NCBI GenBank assembly: GCA_963843365.1
Contig: CAWJKG010000002.1
Coordinates: 1,302,001-1,366,000, forward strand
Reading direction: 5' to 3'
Length of the DNA: 64,000 nt
DNA from: Bog-473 sp963843365
Lineage (GTDB): Bacteria > Actinomycetota > Acidimicrobiia > Acidimicrobiales > RAAP-2
Shown here: positions 37,245 to 46,238 of the stretch, one piece after another
How positions within the stretch are numbered: the stretch's first letter is position 1
Layout of the letters: each line of letters opens with the position of its first letter
Notes under the pieces: generated by a model
The model's database searches: none
What the model was told of the DNA's origin: nothing
Seen by the model: only the letters and a program-made list of their open reading frames with translations
Translations under genes and position numbers: made by a program

Positions 37245-39215
37245 CTAGAACCCCGTCGCAGCGATGATCGACCCGTTGAGGTGCGTCCCCGACATGTCTC
37301 CGTCAGCGGGGGCGTCCCCGTAGTTGAAGACGGCTCCCGCGGCCGAGGACACCCAGTAGCCGCCGCCATCGGAGGTGGCGAAGATGGCCGAGGCCGGGTC
37401 GAAGGCGTTGAAGTTCGAGGAGGCCGGGGAGCCGTCGGTGGCGGCGTCGCCATAGGCGAAGGCCTCCCCGTCACTGAGCAGGACCCAGTACCCCTGCCCG
37501 TCGGGGGTGGCCACGGCCGAGGTCACCGTGCCGTGGCCCGGTGCGCCGAAGTATGGGGCGTCGCCGAAGGTGTAGACGCTGCCCGTGGACGTCACCAGCC
37601 AGTAACCGTTGCCGCTGTGGTCGGGCATGACGGCCACCGCCTTGCCCGAGCACCCTCCGATCCCTGGGCATGAACCGGCGAAGCGGGCGTCACCGAAGGC
37701 GAAGACGCCACCGTCAGAAGCCACCATGAAGTAGCCGTTGTCGTCGTTGGAGGGCACCATGCCCACAATGGGGGCGTTCAGGCTGTTCGGCAGGCCCGAG
37801 CCAGCCGGATGCAGTCCGAGCCCGGGTATGGAGCCGTAGAACTGGGTGTCGCCGTAGCTGAAGACCCCACCGTCGGAGGCGTCGAGCCAATAGCCGCCTC
37901 GATCGGCCGTCGGCACGATGCCCACCACCGGTCGCTGGAGCCTGAGACTCCCCGTCGAGCCGTAGAACTGTGCCGAGCCAAAGGTGAAGATGCCGCCGTC
38001 AGATCCCACCAGCCAGTAGCCGTGCGCAGGTGCCGGAGGCGGTGCCGGCGCTGGCGGCAACACCGGAGCCGGCGCTTCGAGCACGGACTCTGCCACGGGA
38101 GGCGAACCCTCGCTCTGTCCGACGCCCACACAACTCGTGCTGGTTGGGCACGCGATGGCCTCGGGAAAGACATACCCGCCCGGCGCGCCCACTTCGGTGG
38201 GCGTCCACACCCCGCCCGACAGCGTCCGAAGCAGAGTCAGGGGATTGGATGAGTTCGGTACCGGCGGTCGCCACCCACCGATGACGACGCACGAGGTCAG
38301 ATCCGTACACGAGATTGCGACGGCCCCGTTGTCCGTGCCGCCGTCGCTCAGGCCCGGCAGGGTTGCGGGGGTCCAGGTGGTTCCCGACAGTGTCTCCGCC
38401 ACACTCACGCTGGCGTTCGTGTAGCCCACAGCGATGCATGACGTGGAAGAGGAGCACCACAGCGAGCGCAGGTAGACGTTGCTTTGAATGGTTGAGGCGG
38501 TCCACGTCGACCCAGACAGCGTCTCCAGAAGGCCGTTTCCGCTTGTGTCCGTCCCCCATCCGCCCACGGCTTGACACGATGTCAACGAGAAGCATTGGAT
38601 GCTGTTGATCTCTATGTTCGTCGACCCGCCCGGATCTGTGCTCGTCGCGGAGGTCCAGACGCCGCCGCTCAGCGTCTCGAAGAGTGCGTGGGTATCGGTG
38701 CCGCCACTGTCCGTGTAGGAGCCGGCGGCAACGCATGACGTGATCGTGACGCATGAGATGGTGTTCAACTGAGCCGATGTGGCACCGACCGGAACCGGTA
38801 CCGCCGAATCTGCTGTCCATGTCCCGCCGGCAAGCGTCTCGATCAGTCCGTTGGTCGGTGGCGAGATCGAGCCGTACGAGCCGACGGCAATGCATGAGGT
38901 GATTGAGGCACACCAAACGCCGCTGAGCTGCGGAGCGGCCAGACTCTGGGTGAGCTCAGTGGGCGTCCACGTCGAACCCGACAACGACTCGACCAATGCG
39001 GCAAAGCCGGACTGGAGCTCGGCTGATCCGACGGCCACGCAACTCCCGGTGGCAGGGCAGGAGACGCCGCTCAAGATCGAGGCGACGCCTCCCGGTATAG
39101 AGGGCGCCACGGGCGTCCACGTGACCGCGTCGGCACCGCTGGCGGCGCCGAGAACACCAACTCCAAACACAAGCGTGGAAAGGGCGAGCAGCACCATGCC
39201 GACTTTCATTCTCAC
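37245..39215 (-). CDS. Secreted Cys-repeat propeller-like protein with C-terminal YWLV repeats
   Basis: About 656 residues from GTG 39215, chosen because AAGGGGA lies 6 nt upstream; ATG 39209 is the alternative. The signal peptide is MKVGMVLLALSTLVFGVGVLGAASG. Residues about 35-400 hold roughly seven repeats of about 50 residues with SCxxxTSCxAVG and LxETLSGGxWT, probably propeller blades each pinned by a Cys pair. A Pro/Ala linker (PAPVLPPAPAPPPAPAHG) leads to C-terminal repeats of the YWLVGSDGGIFTFG type shared with the GH43-like neighbour. Function unknown; probably extracellular binding. Confidence 0.75.
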   Translation of the reverse strand: MRMKVGMVLLALSTLVFGVGVLGAASGADAVTWTPVAPSIPGGVASILSGVSCPATGSCVAVGSAELQSGFAALVESLSGSTWTPTELTQSLAAPQLSGVWCASITSCIAVGSYGSISPPTNGLIETLAGGTWTADSAVPVPVGATSAQLNTISCVTITSCVAAGSYTDSGGTDTHALFETLSGGVWTSATSTDPGGSTNIEINSIQCFSLTSCQAVGGWGTDTSGNGLLETLSGSTWTASTIQSNVYLRSLWCSSSTSCIAVGYTNASVSVAETLSGTTWTPATLPGLSDGGTDNGAVAISCTDLTSCVVIGGWRPPVPNSSNPLTLLRTLSGGVWTPTEVGAPGGYVFPEAIACPTSTSCVGVGQSEGSPPVAESVLEAPAPVLPPAPAPPPAPAHGYWLVGSDGGIFTFGSAQFYGSTGSLRLQRPVVGIVPTADRGGYWLDASDGGVFSYGDTQFYGSIPGLGLHPAGSGLPNSLNAPIVGMVPSNDDNGYFMVASDGGVFAFGDARFAGSCPGIGGCSGKAVAVMPDHSGNGYWLVTSTGSVYTFGDAPYFGAPGHGTVTSAVATPDGQGYWVLLSDGEAFAYGDAATDGSPASSNFNAFDPASAIFATSDGGGYWVSSAAGAVFNYGDAPADGDMSGTHLNGSIIAATGF

Positions 39216-39417
39216 GGCGTTCCCCTTTTGCAGTGGCAACGGGCTGCGACCCGATGTCGACGTATCTCCTCGTTGCGGTCGGCACAAGGTAGTCGCCGAG
39301 CGCAGTCTCGGCGAGCACGCGCGGGGCGGCGTGAGTGAGCTGCACTGGACCGGCACTGCTCCAACGCCCAGAATCCACCGGTGGGTTCAGACGTAGGGCT
39401 CGAAGAGAAGTCCTGAT

Positions 39418-40287
39418 GTGACCGTCACCATCATCTTCGCCCTGGCCGCTGCCCTGGCAAACGCAGTGCACCTCATGACCCAGCATGCAGCCAGTGTGGG
39501 CGTGCCCAAGACGCACCGTGGTAAGGACGTCGTCGCCTTCCTCATCCGTCAACCCCTCTGGCTCATCGGTTGGGCGGCGGCGGCGGGCGGATTCGTCTTC
39601 CAAGCGGTCGCCCTCCACAGCGGGCAGCTCTCGATCGTCCAACCCCTCCTCGTGACCGAGTTGGTCTTCGCCCTACTCCTGCGGCGGTTCTGGATCCACC
39701 AACACATCGCCAGAATGGCATGGGCCGGCGCATTGATCACCTGCGCGGCGCTGGCGGTATTCCTGACCGCAGCCGAGCCTCATGGCGGCCACCTGCAGCC
39801 CGACGCCGCCGACTGGGCTTTCGCGCTGGCTGTCTTCGGCGGCATCGTCGCCGTGTTGGCGATCATGGCGCGGTGGGGATCACCCGTGCGCCGGGCCGCG
39901 CTCTACGCCACCGCAGCCTCCATCACTTGGGCCTTGATGGCCGCCTTCATCAAGGCGACCACCGACGTGTTCGTGGCGTCAGGCCCGATAGGCACGTTGG
40001 AGCATTGGCCGCTCTACGCGTTGATTGTCTCCGCAATCGTCGGTTCCGTGCTCCAGCAGGCGGCCTTGCAGGTTGGCCCGTTGAGCGTGTCCCAACCGCT
40101 GATCGTGGTCGTCGACCCTGCCGTCGCCATTGTCTTGAGCGTCTGGATCTTCGACGAACGATTCACGGTGAGCGTGGCCCAAAAGATCGTCGCGGGAGTG
40201 GCCTTTTGCGTCATGGCCCTGGGGGTCACCGTCCTGTCGCGGACAGCGCCAACCGACCTCGAGCGGTCGATGCCAGTCAAGCTCTGA
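39418..40287 (+). CDS. DMT-superfamily membrane transporter (EamA/NIPA-like)
   Basis: A 289-residue protein with nine or ten predicted helices in two halves, typical of the drug/metabolite transporter superfamily. Diagnostic stretches are ALHSGQLSIVQPLLVTELVFALLL in the first half and ALQVGPLSVSQPLIVVVDPAVAIVLSVWIFDE in the second (internal repeat). Start GTG 39418 with AGAGAAG upstream. It is divergent from the secreted genes. Substrate unknown. Confidence 0.82.
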   Translation: MTVTIIFALAAALANAVHLMTQHAASVGVPKTHRGKDVVAFLIRQPLWLIGWAAAAGGFVFQAVALHSGQLSIVQPLLVTELVFALLLRRFWIHQHIARMAWAGALITCAALAVFLTAAEPHGGHLQPDAADWAFALAVFGGIVAVLAIMARWGSPVRRAALYATAASITWALMAAFIKATTDVFVASGPIGTLEHWPLYALIVSAIVGSVLQQAALQVGPLSVSQPLIVVVDPAVAIVLSVWIFDERFTVSVAQKIVAGVAFCVMALGVTVLSRTAPTDLERSMPVKL

Positions 40288-40404
40288 GAGGGCAGAAGGG
40301 GCCCGGAGTCACACGCGCGGGAATTCGCCGAATATCCCCGACTGGTCGATGACCCTTTTCAGTGGCGAGAGCTGTCCAGGCTCTACCGGAACAACACAGC
40401 GAAC

Positions 40405-40480
40405 TGGAGCCTGAGAGGAGATTCGAACTCCTGACCTGCGCATTACGAGTGCGCTGCTCTACCGACTGAGCTACCCAGGC
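40405..40480 (-). tRNA. tRNA-Thr (anticodon CGU)
   Basis: A complete 76-nt cloverleaf including an encoded CCA. The acceptor is GCCTGGG with CTCAGGC (one G-U pair), the anticodon stem is GCGCA/TGCGC with loop CTCGTAA (anticodon CGT), and the T-loop is TTCGAAT with stem AGGAG/CTCCT. It reads ACG codons, the most common Thr codon type in high-GC genomes. No pairing defects. Confidence 0.96.
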
Positions 40481-40700
40481 ACATCCCACGACCGGAGCAC
40501 GAAGCACGCCCGCGCCTCCCGATCCGGAACCGGCCCAACATGGTAGACGCCCGGCCGGGTCACCCGGCCGGACCTGTGAACAGGGGGTTGAGGCTGCAAC
40601 GTCCCTGCAATGGCCCTGCAAGCACCGGGGCGCACACTGCCTCCGGCTGAATGAAGACGACCGGACAAGGACCGGAGATCGACGTAGAGGGGGCAGGCTC

Positions 40701-41153
40701 GTGGTAGCCACCATGGGAACGGAGGAAACGGTCGAGCGTCTGCAGGGCGTCGACCTGCTCCGGCACTGCACGCACACCCAGCTCCTGGAGGTGGCCCGCC
40801 TGGCCGAACGGGTCCAGGTGGGCGAAGGTGAGGTCCTGGCCCGCGAGGGCCGGATCGGCCGGGAGTTCTTCCTGATCCTCTCGGGCACCGTCGGCGTGAC
40901 CCAGAGGGACCGGCCGGTCAAGACGCTGGGGCCGGGCGAATTCTTCGGCGAGCTGGCCGCCATGGATCCTGCGCCGCGCAACGCGACCGTGACCGCCCTC
41001 ACCGACCTCGACGTGCTCATCATCGGCCCCCGAGAGCTCTCCGCCATGTCCGACATCCCCGGCTTCCGTGGCGCCCTGTTTCGCCGCATGGCCAGCCGGC
41101 TGCGGGCCGTTGAGGCCCGTCTGGCCGAGCTGCTCGACGCACAGGAGGCCTGA
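40701..41153 (+). CDS. Stand-alone cyclic nucleotide-binding (CNB) protein 1
   Basis: A 150-residue Crp-type CNB domain with no DNA-binding HTH. The phosphate-binding cassette GEFFGELAAMDPAPRNATVTAL (about residues 80-101) keeps the Gly-Glu-Leu that binds ribose and the Arg that binds phosphate. Helices before and after the barrel are normal. GTG 40701 follows a GGGGG ribosome binding site at good spacing. It is a paralogue of the next gene and of the C-terminus of the ABC ATPase at 44096. With no effector domain it may act by protein contact. Confidence 0.87.
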   Translation: MVATMGTEETVERLQGVDLLRHCTHTQLLEVARLAERVQVGEGEVLAREGRIGREFFLILSGTVGVTQRDRPVKTLGPGEFFGELAAMDPAPRNATVTALTDLDVLIIGPRELSAMSDIPGFRGALFRRMASRLRAVEARLAELLDAQEA

Positions 41154-41261
41154 GCCTTCAGGGGGGCGGCTGCGGCCCTGCGCTCCTCCTGCGGCACACG
41201 GCGACGAGCGCCTACCCTGAGGCGCGGGCGCGGCGACGCGCGGACCCTGCAGGGAGGGCGC

Positions 41262-41765
41262 ATGGCCACCGACGGCGTGGGAGGCGAGGAGGAGGCGGGA
41301 CTCGGGGGCCTCCAGGGCGTGCCGTGGTTCGCGGCCTGCACCGACGAGCAGCTCCTCCAGATGGCCCGGATCGCCGAGCGGCTCCGGATCCAAGCCGGTG
41401 AGGTCATTCTGCGGGAGGGTCGGCTCGGACGCGAGCTGTTCGTGATCCTCGAGGGCACGGCCACGGTGACGCGGGCCGGTCGCGTCGTGAACATCCTCCA
41501 TGCCGGCAACTACTTCGGCGAGCTGGCGGCGATTGAGGCCGCGCCCCGCAGTGCCAGCGTGCACGCGACGACGGATCTGGACGTCCTGATCGTCGGGCCG
41601 CGGGAGTTCGAGACCATGATGGACATCCCCGGCTTCCGCAACGCGTTGCTGACCGGAATGAGCCGGCGCATTCGTGAAGCCGACGACCGCCTGGCCGCGT
41701 ACGAGGAGCTGGAGAATCCCCCGCCAGGCGTGACCCAGACGGACGCGGCCACTCGCGACAGCTGA
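41262..41765 (+). CDS. Stand-alone cyclic nucleotide-binding (CNB) protein 2
   Basis: A 167-residue paralogue of the gene 108 bp upstream. The cassette is GNYFGELAAIEAAPRSASVHAT, with Glu and Arg present. It shares the C-terminal helix DIPGFRNALLTGMSRRIREAD with CNB 1 (DIPGFRGALFRRMASRLRAVE). The GGGAGG ribosome binding site is well placed before ATG 41262. A 30-residue charged tail follows the domain. It converges on the SARP gene, with the stops 1 bp apart. Confidence 0.87.
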   Translation: MATDGVGGEEEAGLGGLQGVPWFAACTDEQLLQMARIAERLRIQAGEVILREGRLGRELFVILEGTATVTRAGRVVNILHAGNYFGELAAIEAAPRSASVHATTDLDVLIVGPREFETMMDIPGFRNALLTGMSRRIREADDRLAAYEELENPPPGVTQTDAATRDS

Positions 41766-41766
41766 A

Positions 41767-44067
41767 CTAGCCCGGCGGGATGCCCCGCTGCACGGCCGAT
41801 TCTTGCGCCGTCCGGAGAAGCAGCGACGCGTGGGCCACTTCATCCGGGGACCCGAATTGCTCGGCCACCTCGAGACTGCGGGTGAAGTGCACCACCGCCT
41901 CCTCGAAGGCGAGCAGGCGGAGCGCGCGCTCTCCGGCGGCGCGACAGTATCGGGCCGCCTTGTCCGCGTCTGCCAACGTGGCCCCCATGTAAAAGTGGTG
42001 CGCCAGTTCGTTGACGTAGGTGTCGAGCTCGTCGGCGTGCGCCTTCTCGGTCGCGATGGCGATGGCGTGGTGGTAGCGCACGCGCCGGCCCCGCAAGAGC
42101 TCGCTGTAGATGGCCTCACGTACGAGCGCGTGCGTGAACACATACCGATCACGGATGTCCTGGCCGACGCGGCGCAGCAGCCTCGACTCCTCGGCCCTGT
42201 CGATCGCATCGAGTTGTTGTTCGGTGGTCAACGCAGCGGCCTCGGCCACAATGGCGGGCTCGCATTCGGGCCCCGCCACCGCCGCCGCCTGGAGCAGGTA
42301 GATCACGTCCTCGGGCAGGCGAGAGACACGCCGTGCGACCAGCTCCCGGATCGCTTCGGTCGGGCTCAGACTGGGAGGGACCGGGGCATCCCCCACTTCG
42401 CCCTCCTCCGACTGGCGGTATCTGAACTGCCTGAGCAGCTCGTCGAGGAAGAGGGGATTGCCGTCGGTCAGGCGGCAGAGGTCGGGGACCACATCCGCCG
42501 GAGCATCGGGAGAGGCCCGCACCAGCTCTTCCACCGCTGCTGTGTCCAGCCCCCGCAGGTGGAGGGTCGCGACCGGGTTCACTGCGCGGACCTCGGCCAC
42601 TGTCGAGCGCAAGCGGTGCGTCGCCGAGACCTCGGTGTCGGTGAACAGCCCGATGACGCCCAATCGACCGTCGTCAGCGCCCCGCAGCAGGTGGCGCAGC
42701 AGCAGCAGGGTGGGTTGGTCGGCCGCGTGCAGGTCGTCGATCACCAGGAGGACGGGCGCTTCGGAGGACAGCTGGTTGAACGTTTCCGTCACTGCTTCGA
42801 AGAACTGGAACCGCACTCCCTGTGCATCGCCGCCTTCGTCGTCGTACGCGGGCACGTACTCGCGCAGGCGCAAGACCAGGCGCGACAGCTCGGTGAGTTG
42901 CCAATCGGGCATGAGCGAAATCCGATCAGCAGACACCGACTGGAAGTAGCGCCCCAGCGCTTCGGCGAAAGGCTGGAACGGTGCGACGGGATCCTCATCG
43001 CATCGACCCCACAGAACCAGGGGACCGTCGCGTTCGACAGCCCGTGCCACCTCCGCCACCAACCGGGTCTTGCCGATCCCGGGCTCACCGTCGACCAGGA
43101 GGAGGCGTCCCGCGCCCCGGCCGACCGAGCTCCACCATGCCTGGATGCGTCCGACCTCTTGGTCTCGTCCCACCAGCGGACCGTCGTTGGGGAAGGCGGG
43201 CACCCTGACCTGATAGCCGGACCGCGCGTTCGGCGGCGGCGAAACAGCGACCGATTCCCCGCCGCGTGCGACCGGGACCGGGAAGTCGAGCACGGGGTCC
43301 TGCGCCAGGACGGCGTGCTCCATCCAGGTGACGTCGTGCCCCGGCTCTATCCCCAATTCCGCGACCAGGATCGACCGGAGATCCTGGAACACCCGCAGCG
43401 CCTCCGCCTGGCGACCCGAGCGGTAGAGCGCCAACATGCGTTGGGTCCACAGGCGCTCGCGCAGGGGGTAGGTGCTGGTGAGCGCCTCCAACTCTCCGAT
43501 CACCGCCTCGTGGTGCCCGAGCGTCAGCTCCGCGTCGAGGCGTGTTTCCGTGGCCGACAGCAACATCTCCTCCAGCCGGACCGCCTCAGCCCGCGCAAAG
43601 GGCTCGTGTCGGACCTCGCTGTAGGCCGATCCGCGCCACAGCCCTTCGGCCTCAATCAGCAGGCGCACGCAGTCCCTCGGACGGAGGCGGGCGAGTTCCG
43701 CCCGACCTTCCGCCAGCAGGTGCTCCAGTCGATAGGCGTCGGTGACGTCGGCCGCGACTTCCAATGCGTAGCCGGGGGCCCGTGTCCTGATCAGGTCGCC
43801 GGGCGCGCCAGCGGTGCGCAGGCGCTTGCGCAGTCGCGAGACCGTCGAGCGCAACGCGATCTCGGCGCCAGGGCCCTCGTGCTCGTTCCAGAGCGAGTCG
43901 ACCAGCCGGTCCACGGACACAATGAGGTGACGATCGACGAGAAGTCGGGCCACGAGAGCCCGGGCCTTCACTCCGCCGATGTCGACGACGAGCCCGTCCC
44001 AGGCGACCTCGATCGGGCCGAGCACCCGGATCTCCAACCGTCCCTGTTCACCGCCCGCCATGCCCAC
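41767..44067 (-). CDS. SARP/BTAD-type regulator with AAA ATPase domain
   Basis: A 766-residue transcriptional activator of the AfsR/DnrI class. An OmpR-like winged helix covers about residues 12-100 (RVLGPIEVAWDG, RSTVSRLRKRLRTAG, TRAPGYAL). The BTAD helices are at about 107-250 (ending LRSILVAELGIEPGHDV). The ATPase starts near 296 (VGRDQEV) with Walker A GEPGIGKTRL and Walker B LLVIDDLHAAD. The C-terminus stops after one or two TPR-like helices; many AfsR-type proteins run on for 150-300 residues, so this one is short. Start GTG 44067 or ATG 44061. It lies between CNB genes and the ABC-CNB operon. Confidence 0.88.
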   Translation of the reverse strand: MGMAGGEQGRLEIRVLGPIEVAWDGLVVDIGGVKARALVARLLVDRHLIVSVDRLVDSLWNEHEGPGAEIALRSTVSRLRKRLRTAGAPGDLIRTRAPGYALEVAADVTDAYRLEHLLAEGRAELARLRPRDCVRLLIEAEGLWRGSAYSEVRHEPFARAEAVRLEEMLLSATETRLDAELTLGHHEAVIGELEALTSTYPLRERLWTQRMLALYRSGRQAEALRVFQDLRSILVAELGIEPGHDVTWMEHAVLAQDPVLDFPVPVARGGESVAVSPPPNARSGYQVRVPAFPNDGPLVGRDQEVGRIQAWWSSVGRGAGRLLLVDGEPGIGKTRLVAEVARAVERDGPLVLWGRCDEDPVAPFQPFAEALGRYFQSVSADRISLMPDWQLTELSRLVLRLREYVPAYDDEGGDAQGVRFQFFEAVTETFNQLSSEAPVLLVIDDLHAADQPTLLLLRHLLRGADDGRLGVIGLFTDTEVSATHRLRSTVAEVRAVNPVATLHLRGLDTAAVEELVRASPDAPADVVPDLCRLTDGNPLFLDELLRQFRYRQSEEGEVGDAPVPPSLSPTEAIRELVARRVSRLPEDVIYLLQAAAVAGPECEPAIVAEAAALTTEQQLDAIDRAEESRLLRRVGQDIRDRYVFTHALVREAIYSELLRGRRVRYHHAIAIATEKAHADELDTYVNELAHHFYMGATLADADKAARYCRAAGERALRLLAFEEAVVHFTRSLEVAEQFGSPDEVAHASLLLRTAQESAVQRGIPPG

Positions 44068-44095
44068 CTCTCACACGATCATGAGCAGCGTCGCT

Positions 44096-45073
44096 TCACG
44101 ACCCAGCAGATTGGCCGGCGACGTGGTGCGGATGATCCTTGCGAAAGGTCCGGACGGTGTAGCCGGTCACCACGGTGTCTTCGATCGCCCGCACGGACGC
44201 GCTCCGGGGCAGGTTCAAAATCGGACCGAGCTCCCCGACGTAGTTGCCCGGTGCGGTCGTGGCCAGCACTTCGACGCCACCGTCAAACAGTTCACGGTAC
44301 ACCTCGAGCAATCCGGACTCGACGTGGTAGATCAGCTCACCACGTTCTCCCTGCCGGAACAGTACCTCTCCTGCGGCGAGACGGACCTCCTCGGGTGGCC
44401 GGTCGGCGTCTGAGAAATTGGGGGCGAGTTCGATGACGCGGTCGGCCAGTTGGGTCACCCTGTCGTCGTGCGTCGAGACCACGACCACGCGGCCGGGACT
44501 GGCCAACTCCCGCATCAGACGCAAAATTCCTTCGACCTGAATGTGGTCGAGGTGGGCGGTGGGCTCGTCGGCGAGCAGGAGGGGTGGATCATGCACGAGC
44601 GCCCGCGCAATGGCGACCCGCTGCTGTTGCCCACCGGACAGCTGGGCGGGGCGATGATGCCCGCGCTCGTCCAGTCCCACGCGGGCCAGCAATTCGTCGG
44701 CGCGCGACCTGGCGGCCTTCCCGGTCGAGCCCCCGAGGCGCATCGGGACGACAACGTTGCCGCGGGCGCTGAGGCTGGGGATGAGGTTGAAGGCCTGGAA
44801 GACGACGCCGACGGTGTGCCGGCGGTACTCGGACAATTCCGGGCCCCGCAGCTCGTTGACGGTGGTGGACCCGAACTCGATCCTCCCGCTGCTCGGGGTG
44901 AGCAACCCGGCCAGACACGAGAGGAGGGTCGTCTTGCCGCAGCCCGACGGACCGAGGAGCACCACGAGCTCGCCGTCGAAGGCCCTGAAGCTCAGCCCGT
45001 CGAGCGGCTTGATCACGTAGCCGCCCGAGTCGAAGGCGACCGTCAGTTCCTGCACCACCAGGTCGCCGTTCAT
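44096..45073 (-). CDS. ABC transporter ATPase fused to a cyclic nucleotide-binding domain
   Basis: A 325-residue fusion. Residues 1 to about 210 are a MacB/LolD-type ATPase: Walker A GPSGCGKTT, Q-loop VFQAFNLIPSLS, signature LSGGQQQR, Walker B LLLADEP, and VVVVSTHDD with the switch His. Residues from about 220 to 310 are a CNB domain with cassette GNYVGELGPILNLPRSASVRAI (Glu and Arg kept). LolD-type ATPases normally end near 230 residues without a regulatory domain. ATG 45073 overlaps the permease stop (ATGA). Gating of export by cAMP or a similar ligand is an inference. Confidence 0.88.
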   Translation of the reverse strand: MNGDLVVQELTVAFDSGGYVIKPLDGLSFRAFDGELVVLLGPSGCGKTTLLSCLAGLLTPSSGRIEFGSTTVNELRGPELSEYRRHTVGVVFQAFNLIPSLSARGNVVVPMRLGGSTGKAARSRADELLARVGLDERGHHRPAQLSGGQQQRVAIARALVHDPPLLLADEPTAHLDHIQVEGILRLMRELASPGRVVVVSTHDDRVTQLADRVIELAPNFSDADRPPEEVRLAAGEVLFRQGERGELIYHVESGLLEVYRELFDGGVEVLATTAPGNYVGELGPILNLPRSASVRAIEDTVVTGYTVRTFRKDHPHHVAGQSAGS

Positions 45074-46121
45074 CCGAAGGCCGTCGCTGGGTCGGCTCCG
45101 GTGACACGGCGCAGCGCCGAGATGCTGGCGATGACTCCGACCACCACCGCAATGAGCGGCAGGACGATGCGGGCATCCGGCGTGATGTCGATCGGCTGGG
45201 CGAACAGCGGCGCCATGAAGAGCGAGAGGATCTCGGCCAGGACGGCGGCGAGGAGCGTCACCACCACGGCCTCGAGGACCAGGCTGAGGAACAGTGCGCC
45301 AGACGACGATCCGAGGGCCTTCAGAACTGCGAAGTCGCGCTTCCGTTCCAACGCGGCGACGTAGAGCATGGACGCCACAATGGCCGCCGCAATGACCCAC
45401 ATCAGCGAGCGCGTGTTGTCGATGGAGGACACGGCGCTTCCCAGCGCCGTCACCGTGTCGGTGACCACCGCCGACGGTGTCAACACGACCAGGCCAGCCG
45501 GCACCCGGGTCGGAGTGCCCGTCGTGGCGACCGCAGTGATCAGTGGCCGTCCGCCCGTGACCGCCCGCTGGACCGTGGACAGAGGCATGTAGACAATGGG
45601 GATCCCACCGTCCATTGTCCGGCCGTCGACGATTCCCACCACCTCGTAGGGACGGCCACCGAGCTCGAGCGTGGAACCGACCGAGGCGTGCACCTTGGAA
45701 TCGACCACCGCCTGGTCGACACCCGAGAGCCCGTGACCGGACACAACCCGAGGATCCCCCAACCCACCGGGCTGCACCCCCATGAGGTTGACGGTCTGCG
45801 GTGCCGTCGAGCCATGCACGAGGACCACCTGTTCGGGCGCGAACAGCACGGGCGAGGCTCGGTGGACGCCGGGCTCACCGCGACGACATCGGCGGCGGCG
45901 GCGGGGAAAGCGGCGAACGCAGTCAGGCGCCCCTCCGCCGAGGGTGCCATGACCCAGGAGGTCGCGCCGACAGCGTCGACCGTCGACTCCACCTCGGCGT
46001 GGAAGCCGTCCGCCAGGCCACTCAGGCCGAGTGCGAGGGCGAGGACCAGCCCCACGCCGACGACGGCAATGAGGAATTGTCGGGCCCGGAACCACAGGTC
46101 GGCGAATGTCACCGCCAGCAT
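45070..46121 (-). CDS. FtsX-like ABC permease (DevC/MacB type), one frameshift
   Basis: About 350 residues. The first helix (FLIAVVGVGLVLALALGLSG) is followed by an extracellular MacB-like domain and three C-terminal helices starting at SLMWVIAAAIVASMLYVAALERKRDFAVLKALG, the standard FtsX layout. The first 85 codons (MLAVTFADLWFRARQ and on) are in one frame; after about 45860 coding continues in another frame as GVHRASPVLFAPEQVVLVHG. The total length is 3n+2, so one base is missing or two are extra. GAGAGGGG precedes ATG 46121. It is coupled to the ATPase-CNB gene. Confidence 0.78.
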
Positions 46122-46238
46122 GCATGCACCCCTCTCGCGATTCGGGAGATCCCGCGCCGGACACTACTGCGACGACCCTGCCCCTGCATGGGGGTTGCAC
46201 CCGAGACGCCGTCCCCGGGGCCGTGAGCCGCCCGGGGA

